22,572 nucleotides of DNA. Source: ATZT02 sp964639395 (GTDB lineage Bacteria; Actinomycetota; Actinomycetes; S36-B12; UBA5976). The notes beneath the pieces are model-generated. The model saw only the letters and a program-made list of their open reading frames with translations. It did not search any database and was not told where the DNA came from. The DNA is taken from NCBI GenBank assembly GCA_964639395.1, contig CAZXCT010000014.1, forward strand, positions 1 to 22,572. The letters run 5' to 3'. Positions 1-7,180 of this stretch are shown piece by piece. The translations under genes were made by a program, and so were the position numbers. Position 1 is the first letter of the stretch. Every line of letters begins with the position of its first letter.

Positions 1-80
1 TAACCGAAAAAGAAAAATCGGCACTGCTACAAGCAGCAGAAGCAGTGCGTGCCAAACAAGCCGACGTCAAAGATAAATAG
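1..80 (+). CDS. C-terminal end of probable malate dehydrogenase (partial)
   Basis: A reading frame open at the left window edge ends at a TAG at 78-80. From base 3 it encodes about 25 residues including KSALLQAAEAVRAKQADV. This is an alanine-rich amphipathic helix of the type that closes actinobacterial malate dehydrogenases (pattern EKxALxxSAxAVR). The next gene, icd, begins 12 bp downstream on the same strand and is a TCA-cycle enzyme, which fits an mdh-icd pair. Only the tail is visible, so no catalytic motif can be checked. The assignment rests on the shape of the helix and on context and could be wrong. Confidence 0.4.
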   Translation, partial: TEKEKSALLQAAEAVRAKQADVKDK

Positions 81-92
81 GAAAAGGTAACG

Positions 93-1307
93 ATGAGCAA
101 GATTAAGGTAATAAATCCAGTCGTTGAATTAGATGGCGATGAAATGACTCGGATTATTTGGCACTTTATAAAAGATGAGTTAATTTTACCGTTTTTAGAT
201 GTAGAGCTTGAATACTACGATTTAGGTATTGAGTATCGCGATAAAACTGATGATCAGGTAACAATCGATGCTGCTAATGCAATTAAGAAACATGGAGTAG
301 GGGTTAAGTGCGCCACCATTACACCAGATGAGGCGCGAGTTGAAGAATTTGGTTTAAAGAAAATGTGGAAGTCACCAAACGGCACAATTCGAAATATTTT
401 AGGTGGCGTTATTTTTAGAGAGCCGATCATTATTCAAAATATTCCACGATTAGTACCTAGTTGGACAAAGCCGATCGTGATTGGCCGCCATGCCCATGGT
501 GATCAGTACAAGGCAACTGACTTTGTTGTTAAAGGCCCTGGGACAGTAACGATTACTTACACGCCAGATGATGGTTCGGAGCCAATGCAAATGCAGGTCG
601 CTAAATTTGAAAACGGCGGAGTTGCAATGGGTATGTATAACTTTGACGATAGTATTCGTGATTTTGCAAGAGCGTCTCTGCGTTATGGATTAAACCGAAA
701 CTATCCGGTGTATTTATCAACTAAGAACACAATTTTAAAAGCGTATGATGGTCGCTTTAAAGATATTTTTGCCGAGATTTTTGAGACTGAATTCAAAAAA
801 GATTTTGCTGCGGCTGGATTAACGTACGAGCACCGACTTATTGATGACATGGTTGCATCCGCCTTGAAATGGGAAGGTGGATATGTATGGGCTTGTAAAA
901 ATTATGACGGAGATGTGCAAAGCGATACGGTGGCACAAGGATTTGGCTCACTTGGGTTAATGACTAGTGTTTTAATGACTCCAGATGGTCGTACCGTAGA
1001 AGCAGAAGCCGCGCACGGAACTGTAACTAGACATTATCGTCGCCACCAAAAAGGTGAACCAACTTCTACCAATCCGATAGCTTCAATTTTTGCTTGGACC
1101 CAAGGGCTAGCGCATCGTGGAAAGTTAGATCAAACACCAAAAGTTACCGAATTTGCCCAAACTCTTGAGGCGGTTTGTATCGCAACGGTCGAGCAAGGAC
1201 AGATGACCAAAGACCTGGCAAGACTCATCAGTAACGATCAACCATGGCTTACTACGAGTGAGTTTTTGGCTGCAATCAAGGGAAACCTTGATGCAGCGAT
1301 GGCTTAA
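93..1307 (+). CDS. icd: NADP-dependent isocitrate dehydrogenase, dimeric eukaryotic-like type
   Basis: This cytoplasmic TCA-cycle enzyme oxidatively decarboxylates isocitrate to 2-oxoglutarate and makes NADPH. The 404-residue product matches the homodimeric type II family (human IDH1, mycobacterial Icd1) and not the E. coli type. N-terminal LDGDEMTRIIW is at 13-23. The substrate motif KSPNGTIRNILGG puts Ser94, Asn96 and Arg100 at the same numbers as human IDH1, and Arg109 and Arg132 (GRHAHGDQY) also coincide. Lys211, Asp251, Asp274 and Asp278 are the probable catalytic lysine and metal ligands, one lower than in the human enzyme. HGTVTRHYR (308-316), with Arg313 and His314, indicates NADP rather than NAD. 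A purine-rich AGGAAAAGG lies just before the ATG. It follows a probable malate dehydrogenase by 12 bp. Confidence 0.97.
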   Translation: MSKIKVINPVVELDGDEMTRIIWHFIKDELILPFLDVELEYYDLGIEYRDKTDDQVTIDAANAIKKHGVGVKCATITPDEARVEEFGLKKMWKSPNGTIRNILGGVIFREPIIIQNIPRLVPSWTKPIVIGRHAHGDQYKATDFVVKGPGTVTITYTPDDGSEPMQMQVAKFENGGVAMGMYNFDDSIRDFARASLRYGLNRNYPVYLSTKNTILKAYDGRFKDIFAEIFETEFKKDFAAAGLTYEHRLIDDMVASALKWEGGYVWACKNYDGDVQSDTVAQGFGSLGLMTSVLMTPDGRTVEAEAAHGTVTRHYRRHQKGEPTSTNPIASIFAWTQGLAHRGKLDQTPKVTEFAQTLEAVCIATVEQGQMTKDLARLISNDQPWLTTSEFLAAIKGNLDAAMA

Positions 1308-1319
1308 ACGTAAATACAG

Positions 1320-1325
1320 TAATCT
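1320..1325 (+). promoter_or_regulatory. Candidate -10 box (TAATCT) for leaderless start of the CNNM gene
   Basis: TAATCT fits the actinobacterial TANNNT -10 pattern and ends 6 bp before the ATG at 1332, so transcription would begin at or next to the start codon. No Shine-Dalgarno sequence precedes that ATG. The box lies in the 24 bp between icd and the membrane-protein gene. No convincing -35 element is seen. Confidence 0.4.
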
Positions 1326-1331
1326 CTGTCT

Positions 1332-2636
1332 ATGGACCCTGTGCTTAGCGATTTGTTGTTGGTGCTTTTTTTCTTATTTATCGGTGGAATATTTGCCGGC
1401 ACTGAGATCGCGTTAGTTTCACTTAGAGAATCTCAAGTAAAAAAGTTAGTTGAAACAAAGGGCAGAAGAGGTAAGTGGTTAGCGCAAGTTCATAAGGACC
1501 CCAATAGATTTTTAGCCGCAGTACAAGTTGGCGTAACCTTGGCAGGCTTTATTTCTGCAGGTCTTGGCGCATCAAGAATTTCACCAAATTTTGCACCGTA
1601 CTTAGCTCGTTTTCTCAGTGAAGCCGTAGCAGAGGTAACTGCATTTATTTTGATAACTATTTTTATCGCATATTTGTCTTTAGTATTTGGAGAGTTGGTG
1701 CCAAAGCGCTTGGCATTGCAGGCCGCAGAAAAATGGGCCATTTGGTTAGCGGGGCCACTTGAGGCAATTGCAAGAATCACGCGCCCTTTCATTTGGCTTT
1801 TAAGCAAATCTACAAATTTAGCGCTCAGAATATTAAGGGTGGATCCTAATACTGCACGCGAAGCTATTTCTGGGGATGAACTTCGTGATTTGGTTGCGGC
1901 ACACGAAGATTTAAGTGAAAATGAACGAGCAGTTATTGACGATGTCTTTTCAGCAGTAGACAAAGAAATTAAAGAAATTATGACACCGCGTACTGAAGTT
2001 GAGTTTGTTTCGGCCGATATCGCAATTGCAGATGCAATTAAACAAATTGAAAAAGTGCCCCATACCCTCTATCCAGTCGTAGAGAATTCGATTGACGATG
2101 TTATTGGATTTTTTAGTGTCAAACAGTTAATGATTTCTGAAATGAAAAATTCTCAGGCACAAGTTAGAACAATAACAAATCCAATTCAAAAAATTCCAGG
2201 CTCAGTAACAATTATGAATGCACTAGCGCAATTAAGAAAAGCCAAGCAAAATATGGCAATTGTAGTTGATGAATTTGGTGGTACTGACGGAATCATCACG
2301 TTAGAGGATTTGGTTGAAGAACTTATTGGCGATATCAGAGATGAAACAGCTACCGATATGCAGCCAGTGCGCGAACTTGATTTTCATGGGTCAGTTGAAA
2401 TAGATGGCTTAGAAAACCTAGAAGATTTTGCGGAGCGTACTCACATCGTCATCCCCGAGGGCCCATATGACACAGTGGCGGGTTTTGTTGTGGCAAAACT
2501 AGGAAGACTACCTTTTGTTGGCGCAGAAGTAATTGCAGAAGAATGTCGATTTGAAGTATTAGCAATAGACGTAAGAAGAATTGCTAAACTTCGTGTATCC
2601 AGAATTGAACCAACCAATAACCTAGAAGTGAAGTAA
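1332..2636 (+). CDS. CNNM/CorC (HlyC-type) transmembrane protein with CBS pair
   Basis: This is a 434-residue integral membrane protein of the family labelled hemolysin C, CorC or YtfL, related to CNNM Mg2+ transporters; its ion is not proven here. The N-terminal DUF21/CNNM domain has hydrophobic helices at about 5-28, 61-80, 100-122 and 134-156. It contains ELVPKRLAL at 121-129, the family's GExxPKxLA signature. The CBS pair covers about 216-335, opening with IMTPRTEVEFV (216-226) and closing with VVDEFGGTDGIITLEDLVEE (311-330). A CorC_HlyC domain fills about 345-425. The ATG has no ribosome-binding site but has a TAATCT box 6 bp upstream. The stop shares one base with the trpS start (TAATG), so the two are likely co-transcribed and translationally coupled. 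Mg2+ homeostasis is the usual inferred role. Confidence 0.9.
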   Translation: MDPVLSDLLLVLFFLFIGGIFAGTEIALVSLRESQVKKLVETKGRRGKWLAQVHKDPNRFLAAVQVGVTLAGFISAGLGASRISPNFAPYLARFLSEAVAEVTAFILITIFIAYLSLVFGELVPKRLALQAAEKWAIWLAGPLEAIARITRPFIWLLSKSTNLALRILRVDPNTAREAISGDELRDLVAAHEDLSENERAVIDDVFSAVDKEIKEIMTPRTEVEFVSADIAIADAIKQIEKVPHTLYPVVENSIDDVIGFFSVKQLMISEMKNSQAQVRTITNPIQKIPGSVTIMNALAQLRKAKQNMAIVVDEFGGTDGIITLEDLVEELIGDIRDETATDMQPVRELDFHGSVEIDGLENLEDFAERTHIVIPEGPYDTVAGFVVAKLGRLPFVGAEVIAEECRFEVLAIDVRRIAKLRVSRIEPTNNLEVK

Positions 2637-3634
2637 TGACAAAAAAAAGCCGAGTACTAAGCGGGATACAGCCGACTGCCGATTCATTTCAAATAGGTAA
2701 TTACCTCGGCGCCCTAAAGCAATGGGAGCACTTGCAACAAACGCATGATGCGTATTACTCAATTGTTGACTTGCATGCAATAACAGTCGAACACGATCCA
2801 AAAGTGCTCAATGAAAGAACCATGTTGGCATTTGCGCAAGTGCTAGCAGCCGGAATCGATCCAAATAAAAGCACGGTATTCGTACAAAGTCAGGTGCCGG
2901 CCCATGCGCAATTAGCTTGGATTTTAGGTTGCCAAACAGGCTTTGGTGAAGCAAGTCGTATGACGCAATTTAAAGATAAATCCCATAAAGGTGGAATGGA
3001 TAGAACAACGGTTGGATTATTTACCTATCCAATTTTGCAAGCTGCAGATATTTTGTTGTATCAAGCAGATCAAGTACCGGTAGGGGAGGATCAAAGACAG
3101 CATTTAGAGTTGACCCGAGATTTAGCAATGAGATTTAATAATTCGTTTGGTGAAACTTTTGTGGTACCTACCCCCTATATTGTAAAAGAATCTGCAAAAG
3201 TATTAGACCTGCAAGACCCCACTGCAAAAATGAGTAAATCTTTACCCACAGGATGTGTTTTTCTGTTAGATGATGAAGATGTTATTTTAAAAAAATTCAA
3301 ATCAGCTGTCACCGATAGTGGCCGCGAGATTAAGTTTGATCCAATTGACAAGCCCGGTGTGTCAAATCTTTTATCAATAATCAGTCAGATCACGGGTCAA
3401 ACAATTGATGAATTAGTACAAGAATTTTCTAACAAAGGTTATGGCGACCTTAAGCAAAGAGCCGCAACGGTAACAATTGAGCAGGTAGCCAGACCCTTTA
3501 AATTAAAGACGGAACAGCTATTAGCCGACCGCGCTGAATTAAAGAATTTGATGCACCAAGGCGCTGAAAAAGCTAAAAAAGTTGCCAACGAAACTTTGCA
3601 AAAAGTATATGAAAAAGTTGGATTTGTAAGTTAA
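2636..3634 (+). CDS. trpS: Tryptophanyl-tRNA synthetase
   Basis: This class I aminoacyl-tRNA synthetase charges tRNA-Trp in the cytoplasm. The product is 332 residues, the usual bacterial TrpRS length. Visible motifs are SGIQPTADSFQIGNYLGA near the N-terminus, where QIGN occupies the HIGH position as in other TrpRS; GEDQ at 150-153 in the ATP/Trp pocket; and AKMSKS, with KMSKS at 198-202. The ATG overlaps the stop of the upstream membrane-protein gene by one base (TAATG), so initiation probably depends on upstream translation. At the 3' end the TAA overlaps the stop of the opposing sdhB gene in a shared TTAA, leaving no room for an intrinsic terminator between the two convergent genes. Confidence 0.97.
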   Translation: MTKKSRVLSGIQPTADSFQIGNYLGALKQWEHLQQTHDAYYSIVDLHAITVEHDPKVLNERTMLAFAQVLAAGIDPNKSTVFVQSQVPAHAQLAWILGCQTGFGEASRMTQFKDKSHKGGMDRTTVGLFTYPILQAADILLYQADQVPVGEDQRQHLELTRDLAMRFNNSFGETFVVPTPYIVKESAKVLDLQDPTAKMSKSLPTGCVFLLDDEDVILKKFKSAVTDSGREIKFDPIDKPGVSNLLSIISQITGQTIDELVQEFSNKGYGDLKQRAATVTIEQVARPFKLKTEQLLADRAELKNLMHQGAEKAKKVANETLQKVYEKVGFVS

Positions 3635-4389
3635 GCGTTACTTTTACGTCTGGTAATTGTCTTACCCAACCAAATTAGTGGATCATATTTAGTATCTACA
3701 ACGCGCTCTTTCATCGGAATGATTGCATTATCAGTAATTTTTATGTGCTCGGGACATACTTCCGTGCAGCATTTTGTAATATTGCACATTCCTAACCCAT
3801 GCTCTTGCTGCGCTTCACGCTTGCGATCAAGTTGATCAAGCGGATGCATATCTAATTCTGCTAAGCGAATGAAAAATCTTGGCCCGGCAAAAGACTCTTT
3901 GTTTTCTTCGTGATCACGAATCACGTGACAGGTGTCCTGACACAAAAAGCACTCAATACACTTTCTAAACTCTTGACTACGGTTTACATCTACCTGCTCC
4001 ATCCGGTATTCACCAGGTTTTAAGTGAGCTGGGCCTTGAAAAGATGGAATCTCTCGGGCTTTTTTATAGTTGTAAGAAACATCTGTTACCAAATCTTTAA
4101 TAATCGGAAATGCCCGCAGCGGAGTTACTGTTACTGTTTCACCCTCGGTAAATGTGTTCATACGAGTCATGCACAGTAGGCGTGGTTTACCATTTATTTC
4201 AGCGCTGCACGAGCCACATTTACCTGCTTTGCAGTTCCAACGTACGGCCAAATCACCTGCAGTGGTTGCCTGTAAACGATGTATTACATCCAAAACAACT
4301 TCACCTTCATTGACCTCAACCTCATAGTTCGTCAATTCGCCGGCGTCTTTATCCCCGCGCCACACTCTAAATTTTGCTAGGTAACCCAT
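3631..4389 (-). CDS. sdhB: Succinate dehydrogenase iron-sulfur subunit (type F, Sdh1-like)
   Basis: This 252-residue subunit carries electrons from the SdhA flavin toward the quinone site in SdhC. Cluster ligands can be placed: [2Fe-2S] at Cys53, Cys58, Cys61 and Cys73 (CKAGKCGSCS...LLC); [4Fe-4S] at Cys144, Cys147, Cys150 and Cys212; and [3Fe-4S] at Cys154, Cys202 and Cys208. The spacing equals that of E. coli SdhB. Cys207 is an extra neighbouring cysteine. The ATG shares one base with the sdhA stop (TAATG), so translation is coupled. It is the last gene of sdhC-sdhA-sdhB, an order shared with mycobacterial Sdh1. Its stop overlaps that of trpS by 4 bp. Confidence 0.95.
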   Translation of the reverse strand: MGYLAKFRVWRGDKDAGELTNYEVEVNEGEVVLDVIHRLQATTAGDLAVRWNCKAGKCGSCSAEINGKPRLLCMTRMNTFTEGETVTVTPLRAFPIIKDLVTDVSYNYKKAREIPSFQGPAHLKPGEYRMEQVDVNRSQEFRKCIECFLCQDTCHVIRDHEENKESFAGPRFFIRLAELDMHPLDQLDRKREAQQEHGLGMCNITKCCTEVCPEHIKITDNAIIPMKERVVDTKYDPLIWLGKTITRRKSNA

Positions 4390-6281
4390 TATTTGCTCCC
4401 TTGAGTGATGGTTGCTAATTCTGATTCAGTTATGTACTTTGCTAATTCAGTTTTATCAAAAAGATTAATTAACTCACTCGGCATTGGGGGAAGACTTTGT
4501 TGTTCAGTTTTAACGTGTGTTCCATCCCAACTACAAGTGATATGAATCTGTCTCCATTTTGGATCCATCACCGGAAAGTCATTTCTGGTATGCCCGCCAC
4601 GCGACTCTTCACGCTCTAGTGCGCTTTTAGCAATTGATTCACTCACTAACAACATATTTTGTAGGTCAAGTGAGAGATGCCATCCGGGATTAAACTGTCG
4701 GTTACCTTCCACTGTGACTTTGGCAGCTCGCGCTTTTAGTAAATCTAACTTTTCTAAGGCTTCGCGCATTTCTTTACCATCTCGAATAATGCCAACTAAA
4801 TCGTTCATGACTTGCTGTAATTCTTGGTGAACGGTGTAGGGATTTTCACTACCTTCATTATTAAATGGTGCCGTAGCGTTCGCGATAGCTTTTTCAATTG
4901 ACGCTTCACTCACGGTGGGCTTGCTAGGCAGAGAAATGACATACTCAGCCGCGCCGAGGCCGGCCCTGCGGCCGAAGACTAATAAATCCGAGAGCGAGTT
5001 TCCGCCTAGTCGATTTGAACCGTGCATACCGCCAGCTACTTCTCCGGCGGCGTATAGGCCTAAAACGCCAACCGCTGCACCAGTATCAGGCTCTACTTGA
5101 ATTCCACCCATCACATAATGACAAGTTGGGCCAACTTCCATTGGTTGTTGAGTTATGTCTACGTCTGCTAATTCTTTAAATTGGTGCCACATAGAGGGAA
5201 GTCGATTTTTAATGACTTCCGGCTTAAGTCGAGTTGAAACATCTAAGAAGACCCCACCGTGTGGTGAGCCGCGACCAGCTTTCACTTCGGCATTGATTGC
5301 CCGCGCTACTTCATCGCGGGGGAGTAATTCCGGCGGACGAAGATTGTTATCAGGATCTTCATACCAACGATCTGCTTCTTCTTCTGACTTAGCGTATTTG
5401 TCTTTGAAGACAGCAGGGATGTAGTCAAACATAAATCTTTTGCCTTCAGAATTCTTTAAAACGCCACCATCCCCGCGGACAGATTCTGTAACTAAAATTC
5501 CTTTTACACTCGGCGGCCATACCATTCCAGTTGGATGAAATTGTACGAATTCCATATGCATAAGTTTGCTGCCGGCTTTTAAGGCTAAGGCGTGACCATC
5601 ACCAGTACCCTCCCATGAATTAGAAGTTACCTTGAAGGATTTACCAATCCCTCCGGTTGCAAGCACGACAGCAGGCGCTTGAAACAAAATAAATCTGCCA
5701 CTTTCACGGTAATACCCGAGCGCCCCGGTTACTTTTTCGTTTTCAACAATTATTTCTGTAATTGTCAATTCAGCAAAAACTTTTATTCTCGAATCGTAAT
5801 CACCAGTTGCTTCATAGTCTTCTTGCTGCAGGGCAACGATTCGCTGTTGAAGTGTTCTGATTAATTCCAGCCCAGTTCGGTCACCTACGTGGGCTAAGCG
5901 AGGGTATTCATGCCCACCAAAGTTGCGTTGGCTGATCTTTCCTTCTTTGGTGCGATCAAATAATGCACCCCAAGTTTCTAGCTCCCAAACCCGATCAGGG
6001 GATTCTTTTGCGTGTAATTCCGCCATCCGCCAGTGATTTAAGAACTTTCCACCGCGCATGGTGTCTCTAAAGTGGACTTGCCAATTGTCATTGTCGTTGA
6101 CGTTTCCCATTGCGGCGGCAATACCGCCTTCAGCCATAACAGTGTGCGCTTTACCAAAGAGTGATTTACAAATGATTGCAGTTTTTAGGCCTTTAGCGCG
6201 CGCCTCAACCGCCGCCCTTAAACCAGCACCGCCGGCACCAATAATTAGTACGTCGTACTGGTGGCGCTCGATTTCAACCAT
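4389..6281 (-). CDS. sdhA: Succinate dehydrogenase flavoprotein subunit
   Basis: This catalytic subunit oxidizes succinate to fumarate on the cytoplasmic face of the membrane. The 630-residue product starts with a Rossmann FAD site (VLIIGAGGAGLRAA, about 11-24). His46 in GKAHTVMAEGG is the expected covalent FAD attachment residue. Substrate-site elements are HPTG at 249-252, TESVRGDGG at 265-273, the proton-shuttle arginine Arg322 (PRDEVARAI), His388 (CHYVMGG) and Arg424 (SNRLGGNS). The C-terminal helical domain has the usual RGGHTRNDFP segment. AGAGAGGATCC lies upstream of the ATG as ribosome-binding site. The gene begins 16 bp after sdhC and ends overlapping sdhB by one base. The sequence alone cannot exclude fumarate-reductase activity, but an aerobic TCA role is favoured by the Sdh1-type anchor. 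Confidence 0.96.
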   Translation of the reverse strand: MVEIERHQYDVLIIGAGGAGLRAAVEARAKGLKTAIICKSLFGKAHTVMAEGGIAAAMGNVNDNDNWQVHFRDTMRGGKFLNHWRMAELHAKESPDRVWELETWGALFDRTKEGKISQRNFGGHEYPRLAHVGDRTGLELIRTLQQRIVALQQEDYEATGDYDSRIKVFAELTITEIIVENEKVTGALGYYRESGRFILFQAPAVVLATGGIGKSFKVTSNSWEGTGDGHALALKAGSKLMHMEFVQFHPTGMVWPPSVKGILVTESVRGDGGVLKNSEGKRFMFDYIPAVFKDKYAKSEEEADRWYEDPDNNLRPPELLPRDEVARAINAEVKAGRGSPHGGVFLDVSTRLKPEVIKNRLPSMWHQFKELADVDITQQPMEVGPTCHYVMGGIQVEPDTGAAVGVLGLYAAGEVAGGMHGSNRLGGNSLSDLLVFGRRAGLGAAEYVISLPSKPTVSEASIEKAIANATAPFNNEGSENPYTVHQELQQVMNDLVGIIRDGKEMREALEKLDLLKARAAKVTVEGNRQFNPGWHLSLDLQNMLLVSESIAKSALEREESRGGHTRNDFPVMDPKWRQIHITCSWDGTHVKTEQQSLPPMPSELINLFDKTELAKYITESELATITQGSK

Positions 6282-6297
6282 TTAGTTGGATCCTCTC

Positions 6298-7104
6298 TTA
6301 AAAGAAGTAGAAGTTAGTTATTGTTCCGGTTGCGACAAGACGTATGTAAAGATCTGCTCCCCAAACGCCGAACAAAGAAATCCAAGCGTACTTAGGGTGG
6401 TGTTTATTAATTTTCGAAACCCAATTCCAGGCCCGGTAGCGAATGGGATGCTTACTGAAGTGCTTTAACTTTCCACCTAACACGTGGCGACAGGAATGAC
6501 AAGAAAGTGTGTACATCCAAAGCCAGAAGGCGTTATTTATGAGAATTAAAGTACCAACACTCATATGCCCCCATTCGCCTTGATTATCACGAAAGGCAAT
6601 GACAGCGTCAAAGGTGAGCACGACATTTATTACTAGTGCTGCATAAAAAAAGTATCGATGTGAGTTTTGCAAAATTAATGGTGCGCGAGTTTCTCCAGAA
6701 TAAGATTTATGCGGCTCTGCCACAGCACATGCCGGGGGCGATAACCAAAATGCCCGATAGTAAGTCTTGCGGTAGTAATAACATGTCATTCTAAAACCAA
6801 GTGGAAAGATCAAAATAATTAGCGCAGGTGAAAGTACCCACCAGGTACCGAATGGTTGACCAAAGTCAGATGCACCAGGGGTGCAACTGGTTGCTAAGCA
6901 TGGTGAATAAAAGGGTGAAAGTAATGGCTTTGCGTAGTAATAGGCACCTTCAAATGCTCGCCATGTTGCATAAACTACGAATGAAAGCAAAAAGAAGACT
7001 GTTACAGCTGGTTGAATCCACCAGCGATCAGTTCTAAGTGTTCTAAAATTAATTTTTGCTCTACCGGGGGCGTTAGTGCCACGCGAAAGGGAATCTAAAG
7101 TCAT
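6298..7104 (-). CDS. sdhC: Succinate dehydrogenase membrane anchor, five-helix type F, candidate Rieske site
   Basis: This 268-residue protein anchors SdhAB and is expected to reduce the quinone. Five hydrophobic segments are visible at about 31-50, 88-106, 151-171, 183-201 and 238-260, so one subunit replaces the usual SdhC plus SdhD. It resembles the mycobacterial Sdh1 anchor (Rv0249c type), a class shown structurally to hold a membrane-embedded Rieske-type [2Fe-2S] cluster. Candidate ligands are Cys69 and Cys74 (SPCLATSC), Cys108 (TCYYYRK), Cys126, His132, His149 and the dense C202-H203-S-C205-R-H207 motif. I cannot tell from sequence which four bind. No SdhD gene is present or expected. 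The ATG has no Shine-Dalgarno sequence but has TAAACT 6 bp upstream, suggesting a leaderless transcript for the operon. Confidence 0.9.
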   Translation of the reverse strand: MTLDSLSRGTNAPGRAKINFRTLRTDRWWIQPAVTVFFLLSFVVYATWRAFEGAYYYAKPLLSPFYSPCLATSCTPGASDFGQPFGTWWVLSPALIILIFPLGFRMTCYYYRKTYYRAFWLSPPACAVAEPHKSYSGETRAPLILQNSHRYFFYAALVINVVLTFDAVIAFRDNQGEWGHMSVGTLILINNAFWLWMYTLSCHSCRHVLGGKLKHFSKHPIRYRAWNWVSKINKHHPKYAWISLFGVWGADLYIRLVATGTITNFYFF

Positions 7105-7110
7105 AGGGGG

Positions 7111-7116
7111 AGTTTA
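7111..7116 (-). promoter_or_regulatory. Candidate -10 box (TAAACT) for leaderless sdhCAB
   Basis: On the minus strand TAAACT is followed by CCCCCT and then the sdhC ATG. It fits TANNNT with the start codon at or next to the transcription start. The spacer is pyrimidine-only, so it cannot be a ribosome-binding site. A TTGGCA lies 19 bp further upstream but is too distant to be a confident -35. This 76 bp gap between accA and sdhC (7105-7180) is the longest non-coding stretch in the window; I see nothing else in it. Confidence 0.45.
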
Positions 7117-7180
7117 TCCGTATTAATAGATACTTTGCCAAATGAATAGTGAGTCAATCAATTGTGAAGTTAGGCACAAC

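Noticed and set aside
1490..1963. A 157-codon open frame on the minus strand opposite the CNNM gene
   Set aside because: It lies wholly opposite a well-supported membrane-protein gene, its translation is Ser/Ala/Lys-rich without any recognisable motif, and it has no ribosome-binding site. It is a shadow of the real gene.
6298..7104. Possible loss of an sdhD gene, making the complex incomplete
   Set aside because: The single anchor already has five hydrophobic segments as in type F complexes, which have no SdhD.
7105..7180. Search for a riboswitch, small RNA or terminator between accA and sdhC
   Set aside because: The 76 bp show no stable stem with T-run and no known riboswitch core; only the TAAACT box near sdhC could be supported.
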